Assembly: GCA_028290305.1 (NCBI GenBank)
Contig: JAQGKC010000021.1
Location: forward strand, 1-7,293
DNA: 7,293 nucleotides
DNA from: Bradyrhizobium sp.
GTDB taxonomy: Bacteria > Pseudomonadota > Alphaproteobacteria > Rhizobiales > Xanthobacteraceae
Direction of reading: 5' to 3'
The notes under the pieces were generated by a model. That model worked only from the letters and a program-made list of their open reading frames with translations. It did no database searches and was not told the origin of the DNA. Shown piece after piece: positions 1 to 5,671 of the stretch; positions within the stretch are counted from its first letter, which is position 1, and each line of letters starts with the position of its first letter. The translations under genes and the position numbers were made by a program.

Positions 1-1
1 A

Positions 2-154
2 ATGTCCAAACACGGCTACATCGCTTTGGCGCTCGGCAGCTTCTTCTCGCTGGTACTCGGCATCGGATTAATGACGCTTGTCTTCTACAGCAGCCGCGCG
101 GGTTATGACGAACCGCCTCAGCAAGATCGGAAAGCAGCGCAATCCGACCGATGA
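2..154 (+). CDS. Small single-pass membrane protein, 50 aa, function unknown
   Basis: The ATG at base 2 opens a frame of 50 codons ending in TGA at 152-154. Residues about 5-30 (GYIALALGSF then FSLVLGIGLMTLVFY) form one strong hydrophobic helix rich in Gly and Leu. A polar, charged tail follows (SSRAGYDEPP, then QQDRKAAQSDR). The short N-terminus and the charged C-terminal tail suggest a one-helix inner-membrane protein. I do not recognise the family with certainty, though similar 50-60 aa proteins are often annotated as hypothetical in Bradyrhizobium-type genomes. The window begins one base before the ATG, so neither the ribosome binding site nor a longer start can be judged. Its size recalls accessory subunits of respiratory oxidases, but no CydX or CcoQ motif is visible and it faces away from the cyd genes, so no such role is claimed. 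Confidence 0.6.
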   Translation: MSKHGYIALALGSFFSLVLGIGLMTLVFYSSRAGYDEPPQQDRKAAQSDR

Positions 155-324
155 TCGGCGTCGCGAGCTTGCACCGCGTCCACCAATATCGGAAGTATCA
201 CAAGGCTAAGGCTATGGCTAACGAAGATCGCCTTCATGTTCGCATTTGAGGTCCCTTCAGGCGCCAAAATCGCGACGGATGCGGATATCGCGCCGAGTGG
301 CAACCAACGATAGCAACTTCACTC

Positions 325-340
325 TCGTCAGCGCTGACGA
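325..340. repeat. Perfect 16-bp palindrome (operator-like)
   Basis: The bases TCGTCAGCGCTGACGA read identically on both strands. The site lies 177 bases upstream of the start at 517 and outside any supported gene. A perfect gapless palindrome of this length is expected about 0.1 times in a window of this size with even base use. It may be a dimeric regulator site. No known regulator consensus was recognised. Confidence 0.4.
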
Positions 341-506
341 CAGTCAACAGGAGCTCTCAGGGATGTTGATTATGACGCTCCGAACCAATCCGAACGGCAA
401 GAGTTGTAAGAGGTCGCGCGGATCTTATCCACAAATTCGCTTCTCAATTGGCGATCTCCGCACGCCCTGAGAAGCTGATTTGAGCGGCTGTTTCGATGTC
501 CATTTG

Positions 507-513
507 GAGGGGC
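507..513 (+). promoter_or_regulatory. Ribosome binding site deciding the start at 517
   Basis: The purine run GGAGGGG lies just before the ATG at 517. The in-frame ATG at 496 has no comparable sequence before it. This favours the 61-aa product over a 68-aa one. Confidence 0.65.
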
Positions 514-516
514 CGG

Positions 517-702
517 ATGGCTAAACAAGTCAAGTTCTTTCGTAAGGAGGCCGACAAAGCTGAGCGGGCAGCCGCTCAAGCGCCAGACCCTGACACTGCA
601 GCGGGGCTGCGAGCCGTGGCGCTCGGCTATCGGGCGCAAGCTGACCTGATTAGGAAATCGAAGCTGGAGAACAAGCAGCGAAAGGCCAACAGGACCAAAT
701 GA
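517..702 (+). CDS. Small charged helical protein, 61 aa, conserved hypothetical
   Basis: The protein begins MAKQVKFFRKEADKAERAAA. It is almost entirely charged residues and alanine, consistent with two helices: residues about 5-22, and 27-55 after an APDPDT turn. It ends in a Lys/Arg-rich tail (KQRKANRTK) and has no signal peptide or membrane segment, so it should be cytosolic, with a basic end that could touch nucleic acid. The start at 517 is chosen over an in-frame ATG at 496 because GGAGGGG at 507-513 lies at good distance before 517. From memory, proteins with this KQVKFFRKEADKAE opening are common hypothetical proteins in Bradyrhizobium. No function is known to me. The gene is followed by a 213-base gap and faces the end of cydB. 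Confidence 0.72.
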   Translation: MAKQVKFFRKEADKAERAAAQAPDPDTAAGLRAVALGYRAQADLIRKSKLENKQRKANRTK

Positions 703-733
703 AAGCGGTCTGGCGGTCCAGTCCGAAAACGAG

Positions 734-768
734 TGATGACAACGTCAAGCACGGTGGCGTCGTCATCA
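734..768. terminator. Imperfect hairpin between convergent genes
   Basis: TGATGACAACG at 734-744 pairs with CGTCGTCATCA at 758-768: 11 positions with one A-C mismatch and a 13-base loop. It lies 31 bases after the stop of the 61-aa gene and beyond the end of cydB on the other strand, where a shared terminator would be expected. There is no T tract on either side, so it is at best a non-canonical terminator or a transcript-end stabiliser. Confidence 0.3.
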
Positions 769-876
769 ATCGGTGGAGCTTCGGCCTCTTTACGCTATCG
801 TGCTACTCGTGTGCTGTGCCTCGCCCGGCTTAGTCCGCGATTTCATTGCTGAGGCCGTCCTCGCCTCTCTCTGATG

Positions 877-905
877 GGTCTGCCGCGGTGGTAGGTCTGC
901 CGCGG
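877..905. repeat. Short tandem repeat, 12 bp core, 17 bp period, two copies
   Basis: GGTCTGCCGCGG occurs at 877-888 and again at 894-905, just beyond the restored cydB stop. Each copy contains the palindrome CCGCGG. The frame that overruns the second cydB shift is translated through this repeat (QTYHRGR, then a similar stretch), which supports the view that this stretch is non-coding. Confidence 0.5.
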
Positions 906-915
906 CTGGTTTACT

Positions 916-1921
916 CTAATGGTCGTAGCCCGTCTGGCCCGTGATCTTGCCTCGAAACACCCCCAGTATGCAAATCCGAAATACCCGAGCACGATGGGCA
1001 CGATGATCGCGGTGCCGATGCCGACAAAGGCAAGCGTGGCCCGTGATGACGCAGCCTGCCATAGCGTCGCGACGTAGGGAACTGCGTACGGCCACAAACT
1101 GATGCTGAGGCCAAGAAATGCCAGCAGAAAAAGCGCGATCGCGAGCAGGAATGGGAGCCTCTCCCGGGACCCCGTGATCGCACGGTATTCACCATAGGCG
1201 ACGCCCGCCGTCACAATCGGCACCGGCGAGAGATATGCGATGTTCGGCCAGCTGAACCAGCGATCCGCGATGTGAGGATAGGCGAGCGGGGTCCAGATGC
1301 TCACGATCGCAATGAAGGTAAGCGTTGCTGGCAACGCGAAACGGGCAGCCGCACGACCAAAATAAGCCGTGGTGCCAGTGGCTTTCAAGATAAGCCAGGT
1401 GGCTCCAAGCAATGCATAACCGGCAAGAAGGCCGAGTCCGCAGACCACGGAAACGGGCTCAAGAAATCGAGAGCGCCGCCCCGGAAGGCTCCACCGGCGA
1501 CAGGGATGCCGTTGATGAAGGCGCCCAGTACCAGACCCTGACAAAACGTCGCGATTAGCGAGCTGCCAGCGAACGCGTTGTCCCACAGGGTGCGGAAGCG
1601 GTTCGCACGGAAACGGAACTCGAAGGCGACACCGCGGAAGACGAGCGCGAACAGCATCGTCATCAGCGGTACATAGAATGCTGGAAGCAGCGTCGCGTAC
1701 GCAAGCGGAAACGCAGCGATCAAGAGCGTGCCGCCGAGCACTAGCCAAGTCTCGTTACCGTCCCAGAACGGCGCGATCGAGTTGATCATCGTGCCGCGAT
1801 CGTCGCCGCTTGGCGCAAAGGCGAGCAGGATGCCAATGCCGAGGTCGAACCCATCCATCACGACGTACATCACGACGCTGAACGCAACCGCGAGCCCAAG
1901 GACCATAGGAAGCCAGTCCAT
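916..1921 (-). pseudogene. cydB: Cytochrome bd-type quinol oxidase subunit II, broken by two frameshifts
   Basis: This is the second membrane subunit of a cytochrome bd/CIO quinol oxidase, which stabilises the haem-bearing CydA in the inner membrane. The start at 1921 gives MDWLPMVLGL. It follows the cydA stop by 4 bases and has GGAG at 1929-1932. Family motifs are clear: GFDLGIG at residues 24-30, PFWDGNETWLV at 51-61, and in the second frame LAGYALLGATWL. The frame is correct to Phe157, then loses one base at 1449-1453; the family sequence resumes at 1448 as VVCGLGLLAG. A second shift at the five-C run 960-964 separates YFGFAYW from the expected tail VFRGKITGQTGYDH, whose TAG is at 916-918. 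Adding one base at each site gives 335 residues, the usual CioB length. As written, the translated product is 178 aa with 21 wrong residues at its end. Real decay and sequence error are both possible. No cydX-like gene follows. Confidence 0.85.
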
Positions 1922-1925
1922 CGCC

Positions 1926-3308
1926 CTACTCCGCAGCGCGGCGGGCCGGAGCAGAGACGAGGCCCGGCCGTACCGCCTTCGGGTCCTCGGCCGGCTCCTC
2001 CATTGGCCCGTGCACGACGGCACGGGCCAGGTAAAAGAAGAAGGCGATCAGCAATGCCGCATAGACGATCACGAAGAGCGCGAGCGATCCCGCCACAGCG
2101 GGTGCTGCGACCGGCGAGACGGCATTCGCGGTACGGAGCAGGCCGTAAACGAGATAAGGTTGGCGCCCGACCTCCGTCGTCGTCCAGCCGCTGAGTACGG
2201 CCAGAAATGGCAACGGGCTCGCGCAGACGCAGGCGATATGAAACCAGCGCGCCCGGTCGAGGCGCCCGCGCCGTCGTAGCCATGTCCCGGCGAGAACCAG
2301 CATCAGCATCAACAGCCAGAGTCCGACCATGATGCGGAAAGCGAAGAACACGTACGGCACCGGCGGACGTTCCTGCGGCGGGACGGATGTCAATCCGGGC
2401 ACCAATCCGTTCCAGTCGTGCGTAAGGATCAAACTACCGAGCTTCGGAATCGCGATCACGTACTCGTTGCGCGCAGCGGCAACATCGGGCCAGGCGAACA
2501 GCACGAGCTGTTGGCCGCGGCGCGTCTCCCAATCGCCTTCCATGGCCGCAACCTTCATCGGTTGATATTTGAAAGAGTTTCGACCATGCAAATCACCAAG
2601 GATGCCCTGCAGCGGCACGAGCACGAATGCTATCCAGAGAGCGATGGAAAGCCCGGTTTCGGCAAACTTCCGATGGCGCCGCTGCCACAAATAAAAGCCG
2701 CACACGCCTATGACGACAAAGGTACCTGCGATATAGGCCGCCGTCACCATATGCAGGTAGCGATACGGCAAGGAGGGAGTGAAAATAGCGTCGGTCCAAC
2801 TAACGAGCACGAACTTGCCGTCGGGTTCGAGCCGGAATCCGGCCGGGGTCTGCATCCAGCTATTGGCAGCGAGAATCCAGAACGCGCTGATAACTGCACC
2901 AAGCGCGACCGCCACGCATGAGACAAAGTGGAGACGGGGGCCGACCTGGTTCATACCATACAGCATCACTCCGACGAACCCGGCCTCCAGGAAAAATGCC
3001 ATCAAGACTTCATACGTGAAGAACGGTCCGATGACGTTTGCAGTGCGTTCCGCAAAGACGCTCCAATTGGTCCCGATTTCGTACGACATGACAACTCCGG
3101 TCACCACACCCATTGCGAAGCCGAGAGCAAACATGTGAATCCAGAAGCGCAGCAGCGCGCGATACACCGGCTGTCCGGTCCACAGCCACAGGACATGGAT
3201 GAGCACGATGAAGCCAGACACGCCGATAGTGTAGGCCGGCCATAGGATATGAAAGCCGATTGTAAAGGCGAACTGTGCGCGCGCGAGGAGCAGGCCTGTT
3301 GCAGTCAT
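1926..3308 (-). CDS. cydA: Cytochrome bd-type quinol oxidase subunit I, cyanide-insensitive type
   Basis: This haem-carrying subunit of a bd-type oxidase oxidises ubiquinol and reduces oxygen to water at the inner membrane without pumping protons. The 460-aa product is intact. Visible key residues, by analogy with E. coli CydA, are: His20 (haem b595 ligand), His186 in RYLHM and Met327 in FRIMVG (haem b558 ligands), Arg325, Lys252 and Glu257 in the quinol loop (MKVAAMEGDWET), and Glu100 and Glu108 of the proton path. The quinol loop is short, as in the CioA branch. The GRQPW motif reads GRQPY (381-385). The start MTATGLLLAR is chosen because it aligns with the usual CioA N-terminus; the frame stays open upstream to 3539, but that part is not family-like. 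No strong ribosome binding site precedes it. The gene probably sits in one transcript with the 112-aa exported protein, 70 bases upstream, and cydB. The symbol cioA would serve equally well. Confidence 0.93.
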   Translation of the reverse strand: MTATGLLLARAQFAFTIGFHILWPAYTIGVSGFIVLIHVLWLWTGQPVYRALLRFWIHMFALGFAMGVVTGVVMSYEIGTNWSVFAERTANVIGPFFTYEVLMAFFLEAGFVGVMLYGMNQVGPRLHFVSCVAVALGAVISAFWILAANSWMQTPAGFRLEPDGKFVLVSWTDAIFTPSLPYRYLHMVTAAYIAGTFVVIGVCGFYLWQRRHRKFAETGLSIALWIAFVLVPLQGILGDLHGRNSFKYQPMKVAAMEGDWETRRGQQLVLFAWPDVAAARNEYVIAIPKLGSLILTHDWNGLVPGLTSVPPQERPPVPYVFFAFRIMVGLWLLMLMLVLAGTWLRRRGRLDRARWFHIACVCASPLPFLAVLSGWTTTEVGRQPYLVYGLLRTANAVSPVAAPAVAGSLALFVIVYAALLIAFFFYLARAVVHGPMEEPAEDPKAVRPGLVSAPARRAAE

Positions 3309-3378
3309 GTGAGAAGGCGGTCCCGCGGCAACACCGGGTTCTGGGGAGATCGACTTGCTCGTGACGGATCGTTCGATG

Positions 3379-3717
3379 TCACTGCTGGTGCTCGCCCAAG
3401 ACGATGCGGCTATGGCGACAGATGTCCACCGGCCGCTCTTCGGTTCGGCCGTCCTGAAACACAGCGCGCATTTGGTATTTGCAGTTGGCTTCGGTGAACT
3501 CATTGATCGAGATGGTTTGTCCGGGACGGAGTAGGCCACCGCCGAGTTTGTTCTCGCCCCACCTCAAGTTACTCTCCGGCTTGATGTCGAGTTCCTTGAC
3601 CGCCAACTTGGCTCGGTTCTCGATCTCGGGATTGAGCGGAGCCTGGGCCCGCGCCTCAACCAGCAGTATTGAGACGATCGAGGCCAAGATAATCGCCATA
3701 ATCGCCGCCGCCCTCAT
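3379..3717 (-). CDS. Exported protein with signal peptide, 112 aa, function unknown
   Basis: The product starts [20 protein letters not shown], a classic signal peptide with a likely cut after AQA or ARA near residues 23-26. The mature part is about 86 aa and contains [20 protein letters not shown] and [20 protein letters not shown]. Cys79 and Cys100 could form a disulphide bond in the periplasm. I do not know a named family, although small exported proteins with an [18 protein letters not shown] pattern seem familiar from Bradyrhizobium-type genomes. The start at 3717 is chosen because the signal peptide begins there and the ATG overlaps, as ATGA, the stop of another open frame ([15 protein letters not shown]). 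The same frame stays open back to 3921 and fuses this protein to an iorA-like fragment; that fusion is judged artificial. It lies 70 bases before cydA and is probably co-transcribed with it. Confidence 0.7.
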   Translation of the reverse strand: MRAAAIMAIILASIVSILLVEARAQAPLNPEIENRAKLAVKELDIKPESNLRWGENKLGGGLLRPGQTISINEFTEANCKYQMRAVFQDGRTEERPVDICRHSRIVLGEHQQ

Positions 3718-3757
3718 GGCTGGTCCCCGTTCCGGTGCTTTGCCACGTCCTCCGGCT

Positions 3758-3921
3758 TCAGCGTTGGCCATCGATATGGACGGTGCGGCGCCGCATTGGC
3801 CGATGCCGCACCCGAATTTGGTTCCCGTCAGGCCGATGACGTCGCGCAGCACCCAGAACAGCGGCATGTCGTCGGATACATCGACTTGAAGACTCGCCCC
3901 ATTGATCTGCAACGTCTGCAT
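3758..3921 (-). pseudogene. iorA: N-terminal remnant of a [2Fe-2S] isoquinoline 1-oxidoreductase-type alpha subunit
   Basis: The start has a strong ribosome binding site (GGAGA at 3926-3930) and the product opens [15 protein letters not shown], then [25 protein letters not shown]. This is the plant-ferredoxin-like [2Fe-2S] domain of the small subunit of molybdenum hydroxylases of the IorA/aldehyde oxidase type, which passes electrons from the molybdenum subunit. Cys38 and Cys43 are present. One T is missing between 3786 and 3787; with it restored, the frame reads [11 protein letters not shown] and regains Cys46, then meets TGA at 3758. Family members are about 150 aa with a second iron-sulphur domain, all of which is absent, as is any large subunit. 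What remains is 54 residues, so it is non-functional. The joining point with the following DNA looks like a deletion scar. As written, the frame runs on to 3379. Confidence 0.75.
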
Positions 3922-4223
3922 GAGGTCTCCTGTTTACGGAAAGAACTCGCATGATCGTTGGCTCCGGCCAGCACCAAAGCGCGGCTTCAAAGATCGCAGG
4001 CGACGTGCATGGACGCGATTTTCCGGTGATCAGCTGGCCGGCTGCTTGATGACAGCGAAGTTCGTGAGATGAACGACATTATACGCGGCACCCACGTCCA
4101 AACGGCTTGCTGCAATGTAGTCTCTGTCTATCGCCCGGTGCACCGAAGCAACGGCCGGCCCAGCTGTCCACCGCAGCTTGCTATAAACGGAATCCCAGTA
4201 AAGCACCGTCGATTCCTCATTCC

Positions 4224-4239
4224 ATTGACAGCTGTCAAT
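4224..4239. promoter_or_regulatory. FixK/FNR-type palindromic site
   Basis: ATTGACAGCTGTCAAT is a perfect 16-bp palindrome. Its core TTGA-CAGCTG-TCAA fits the FixK2 pattern TTG(A/C)-N6-(T/G)CAA and resembles the FNR box TTGAT-N4-ATCAA. At an FNR-type class II promoter, the -10 box lies about 31 bases from the site centre. On the minus strand TTTACT (4198-4203) sits at that distance; on the plus strand TGTAAC (4263-4268) is a weaker fit. The site could therefore serve the oxidase block, the HAD gene, or both. TTGACA at 4225-4230 also looks like a -35 box, but no good -10 lies 16-18 bases beyond it. Assignment to FixK/FNR is inference from the pattern. Confidence 0.55.
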
Positions 4240-4355
4240 TGTTTGGGATCGATATTGCTCTTTGTAACGTTGCAGCGTTGCTATTCACGTCTAGCGGGAT
4301 CTGGGACCGAGCACAGGTGGCCGCGGCGGCCCATCAGGAATACAAGCCTACAGCG

Positions 4356-4390
4356 TAGCATCTATGGCCGCATGCATCGTGCAGATGCTA
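4356..4390. repeat. Hairpin in the leader of the HAD gene
   Basis: TAGCATCT at 4356-4363 pairs perfectly with AGATGCTA at 4383-4390 around a 19-base loop that itself contains GCATGC. It lies about 140 bases before the HAD start. There is no T tract and no known riboswitch layout, so its role is unknown. Confidence 0.3.
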
Positions 4391-4511
4391 TCAGATCAAT
4401 AGTCAGCAAAGGTGTTCCTAGCCCTTTGACCAATGACATGACCTTCGAAACACATCAGCGTGAATTGTTGAAATGTCTGCGGTTGATCACAAAAGTAATT
4501 GCGTTTCCCAG

Positions 4512-4518
4512 AAAGGAG
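4512..4518 (+). promoter_or_regulatory. Ribosome binding site of the HAD gene
   Basis: AAAGGAG ends 9 bases before the ATG at 4528. It decides the start, because the open frame extends 153 codons further upstream. Confidence 0.8.
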
Positions 4519-4527
4519 ATTTCACAA

Positions 4528-5202
4528 ATGAACGTCAAAACAGCTTTTCTGTTCGATCTGGATGGCACATTGGTCGACAGCGTCTATCAACATGTTCTCG
4601 CGTGGAAGACTGCACTCGACGCCGAGAGCATCGAACTCTCTGTATGGCGCATCCACCGCAAGATCGGCATGAGTGGAGGCCTGTTCACTAACCAGCTATT
4701 GCGCGAAACCACGGTCGAAATTGATCCCGAGCGTGTCGAACGTCTACAGCGGGCTCATGCCGAGGCCTATCAACGATATGCGAGCGAGATCCGCCCGCTG
4801 CCTGGCGCGCGCGAGCTGCTCGCCTGGTTGACCAACTCGGCAATACCTTGGGCGATCGCTACCAGCGGGCGGATGGAGACGGCCGCGGTCAACCTTGCTG
4901 CGCTCGGCGTCGATTCCGAACGGGTTCCTGTAATCACGCGCGACCAAGTTAGATACGCAAAGCCAGATCCCGACTTATTCCTGGCTGCAGCGAAGCGGCT
5001 AGACGCGGCGATCGAAACGGCGATCGTCGTCGGTGACAGCATCTGGGACATGCTTGCGGCGACGCGCTGCCGCGCACTGGGTGTCGGACTGCTCAGCGGC
5101 GGCTATGGGTCGGACGAACTGCGGCATGCTGGGGCTATTCGCGTTTACGCAGACCCGGCCGACCTCTTGAACCACATCGACGAGATAGGCGGACGGCGAT
5201 AG
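4528..5202 (+). CDS. HAD-superfamily hydrolase, phosphoglycolate phosphatase/beta-phosphoglucomutase-like
   Basis: The 224-aa product is a cytosolic phosphatase of the haloacid dehalogenase superfamily. Motif I is FLFDLDGTLVDS, with the nucleophile Asp10 and acid/base Asp12. Motif II is ATSG (Thr112/Ser113), motif III Lys145 in YAKPDPDLF, and motif IV VVGDSIWDM with Asp170 and Asp174. An all-helical cap of the C1 type lies between residues about 17 and 88. Length and layout match Gph/PGMB-like enzymes, which act on small phosphorylated sugars or phosphoglycolate; the substrate cannot be read from the sequence. The start is set by AAAGGAG at 4512-4518 and by the family N-terminus MNVKTAFLFD. 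A GT4 glycosyltransferase gene lies further down on the same strand, so a role in sugar-phosphate or glycan metabolism is possible, but the 469-base gap argues against a tight operon. A FixK/FNR-like site lies 289 bases before the start. Confidence 0.9.
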   Translation: MNVKTAFLFDLDGTLVDSVYQHVLAWKTALDAESIELSVWRIHRKIGMSGGLFTNQLLRETTVEIDPERVERLQRAHAEAYQRYASEIRPLPGARELLAWLTNSAIPWAIATSGRMETAAVNLAALGVDSERVPVITRDQVRYAKPDPDLFLAAAKRLDAAIETAIVVGDSIWDMLAATRCRALGVGLLSGGYGSDELRHAGAIRVYADPADLLNHIDEIGGRR

Positions 5203-5671
5203 CCACGCCAGGTGTCAGGCGTGACGCACTCGAGACTGCCGGCTTTTGTCAAGAGCTGGAAGCTTCCTCGCTCTGCGCATAACCTAACGTCGTATCGCCA
5301 AAGTGCTGATCGCTCTCGCCCGTCAGCCAATAAACCACGCCGATTGTTGGTTTTGATGGGCCGAAGATTCGCCCTCCGGCAGCGGCTGAAGCCTGGCGAT
5401 CAGGTCTATTCCTATAGGAGCGAGAATGCGAAGGGCGAGTTTTACGCCGACTTTCAAGCGAAATGAGGCCAGCCCCCGGAATCGGTGCTCACCGTTATCG
5501 AACTGGTGCGCGCTGCGCCGCGTTCCTCTCGACAGTTCGAGCTGGAACGATTTGCTTCCGCCGACGTGGTCCAGGCCAGGCCCCACCATAGAGGTAGCAT
5601 TATTACGTAACTTAAGAACATATTGAACCGCAGTTCGTTGGTTGGCAACACCCGCTCACAAGCGAAAGCAC
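5203..5671. other. Spacer between HAD and glycosyltransferase genes
   Basis: A short hairpin (CACGCC 5204-5209 with GGCGTG 5218-5223, 8-base loop) directly follows the HAD stop and could be a transcript end, but it lacks a T run. The 10-bp palindrome GGAAGCTTCC lies at 5258-5267. The middle holds a possible decayed gene (5356-5600, listed separately). An AT-rich stretch at about 5597-5626 contains TTACGTAA (5603-5610) and CATATT (5619-5624) and is the likeliest promoter region of the glycosyltransferase gene, although no well-spaced -35/-10 pair can be named. Confidence 0.4.
5356..5600 (+). pseudogene. Possible decayed small gene with an in-frame TGA
   Basis: From the ATG at 5356 the frame reads MGRRFALRQRLKPGDQVYSY, then a protein-like stretch ending EFYADFQAK and TGA at 5464-5466. 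Without any shift, the same frame continues as GQPPESVLTVIELVRAAPRS and QFELERFASADVV to about 5580, with codon third positions mostly G or C, as in the neighbouring genes. This suggests a roughly 80-aa protein interrupted by one nonsense change. No ribosome binding site is visible at 5356 and I recognise no family. The evidence is composition and plausibility only, and chance open frame remains a real alternative. Confidence 0.3.

Larger units (their letters stand above)
155..516. other. Gene-poor spacer with one perfect palindrome
   Basis: About 360 bases separate the small membrane protein from the 61-aa protein. Open frames exist on both strands, but they have no ribosome binding site, no recognisable domain and no consistent codon bias, so I call none. 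The one clear structure is the 16-bp palindrome at 325-340, listed separately. No convincing promoter pair was found for the gene that starts at 517. Confidence 0.5.
3922..4527. other. Divergent spacer, about 600 bases, regulatory
   Basis: This spacer separates the minus-strand oxidase block from the plus-strand HAD gene. It holds the FixK/FNR-like palindrome (4224-4239) and a hairpin (4356-4390), both listed separately, and the ribosome binding site of the HAD gene. A plus-strand frame stays open from 4069 into the HAD gene, but its translation is not protein-like in composition and the strong ribosome binding site at 4512-4518 belongs to the ATG at 4528. No other gene is supported. Confidence 0.55.

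Noticed and set aside
118..303. Minus-strand frame with a hydrophobic stretch (MKAIFVSHSLSLVILPILV)
   Set aside because: It overlaps the end of the 50-aa membrane protein, lacks a ribosome binding site and ends in an unlikely polar/Cys tail.
1446..1458. Programmed -1 frameshifting in cydB
   Set aside because: The site G-TTT-CCG is not an X-XXY-YYZ slippery heptamer, and cydB genes are not known to use recoding. A second shift downstream would also be needed.
1728..3245. Several plus-strand frames across cydA and cydB
   Set aside because: They are shadows of strongly conserved minus-strand genes, with no domain and no ribosome binding site.
3309..3539. N-terminal extension of CydA by 77 residues
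   Set aside because: It overlaps the exported protein gene, is Ser/Pro-rich and non-family, and CioA proteins begin at the chosen Met.
3379..3921. One 180-aa fused protein with a ferredoxin-like start and an exported-type end
   Set aside because: The middle contains an internal signal peptide that would be useless there, the iorA frame is broken by one missing base, and the link sequence is in neither family. Treated as two separate elements.
4069..4527. N-terminal extension of the HAD protein by 153 residues
   Set aside because: The strong ribosome binding site and family start are at 4528; the upstream translation is unlike any domain.
5323..5589. Minus-strand frame of 88 aa opposite the possible decayed gene
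   Set aside because: No ribosome binding site and no recognisable motif; the plus-strand reading looks more protein-like, though neither is certain.
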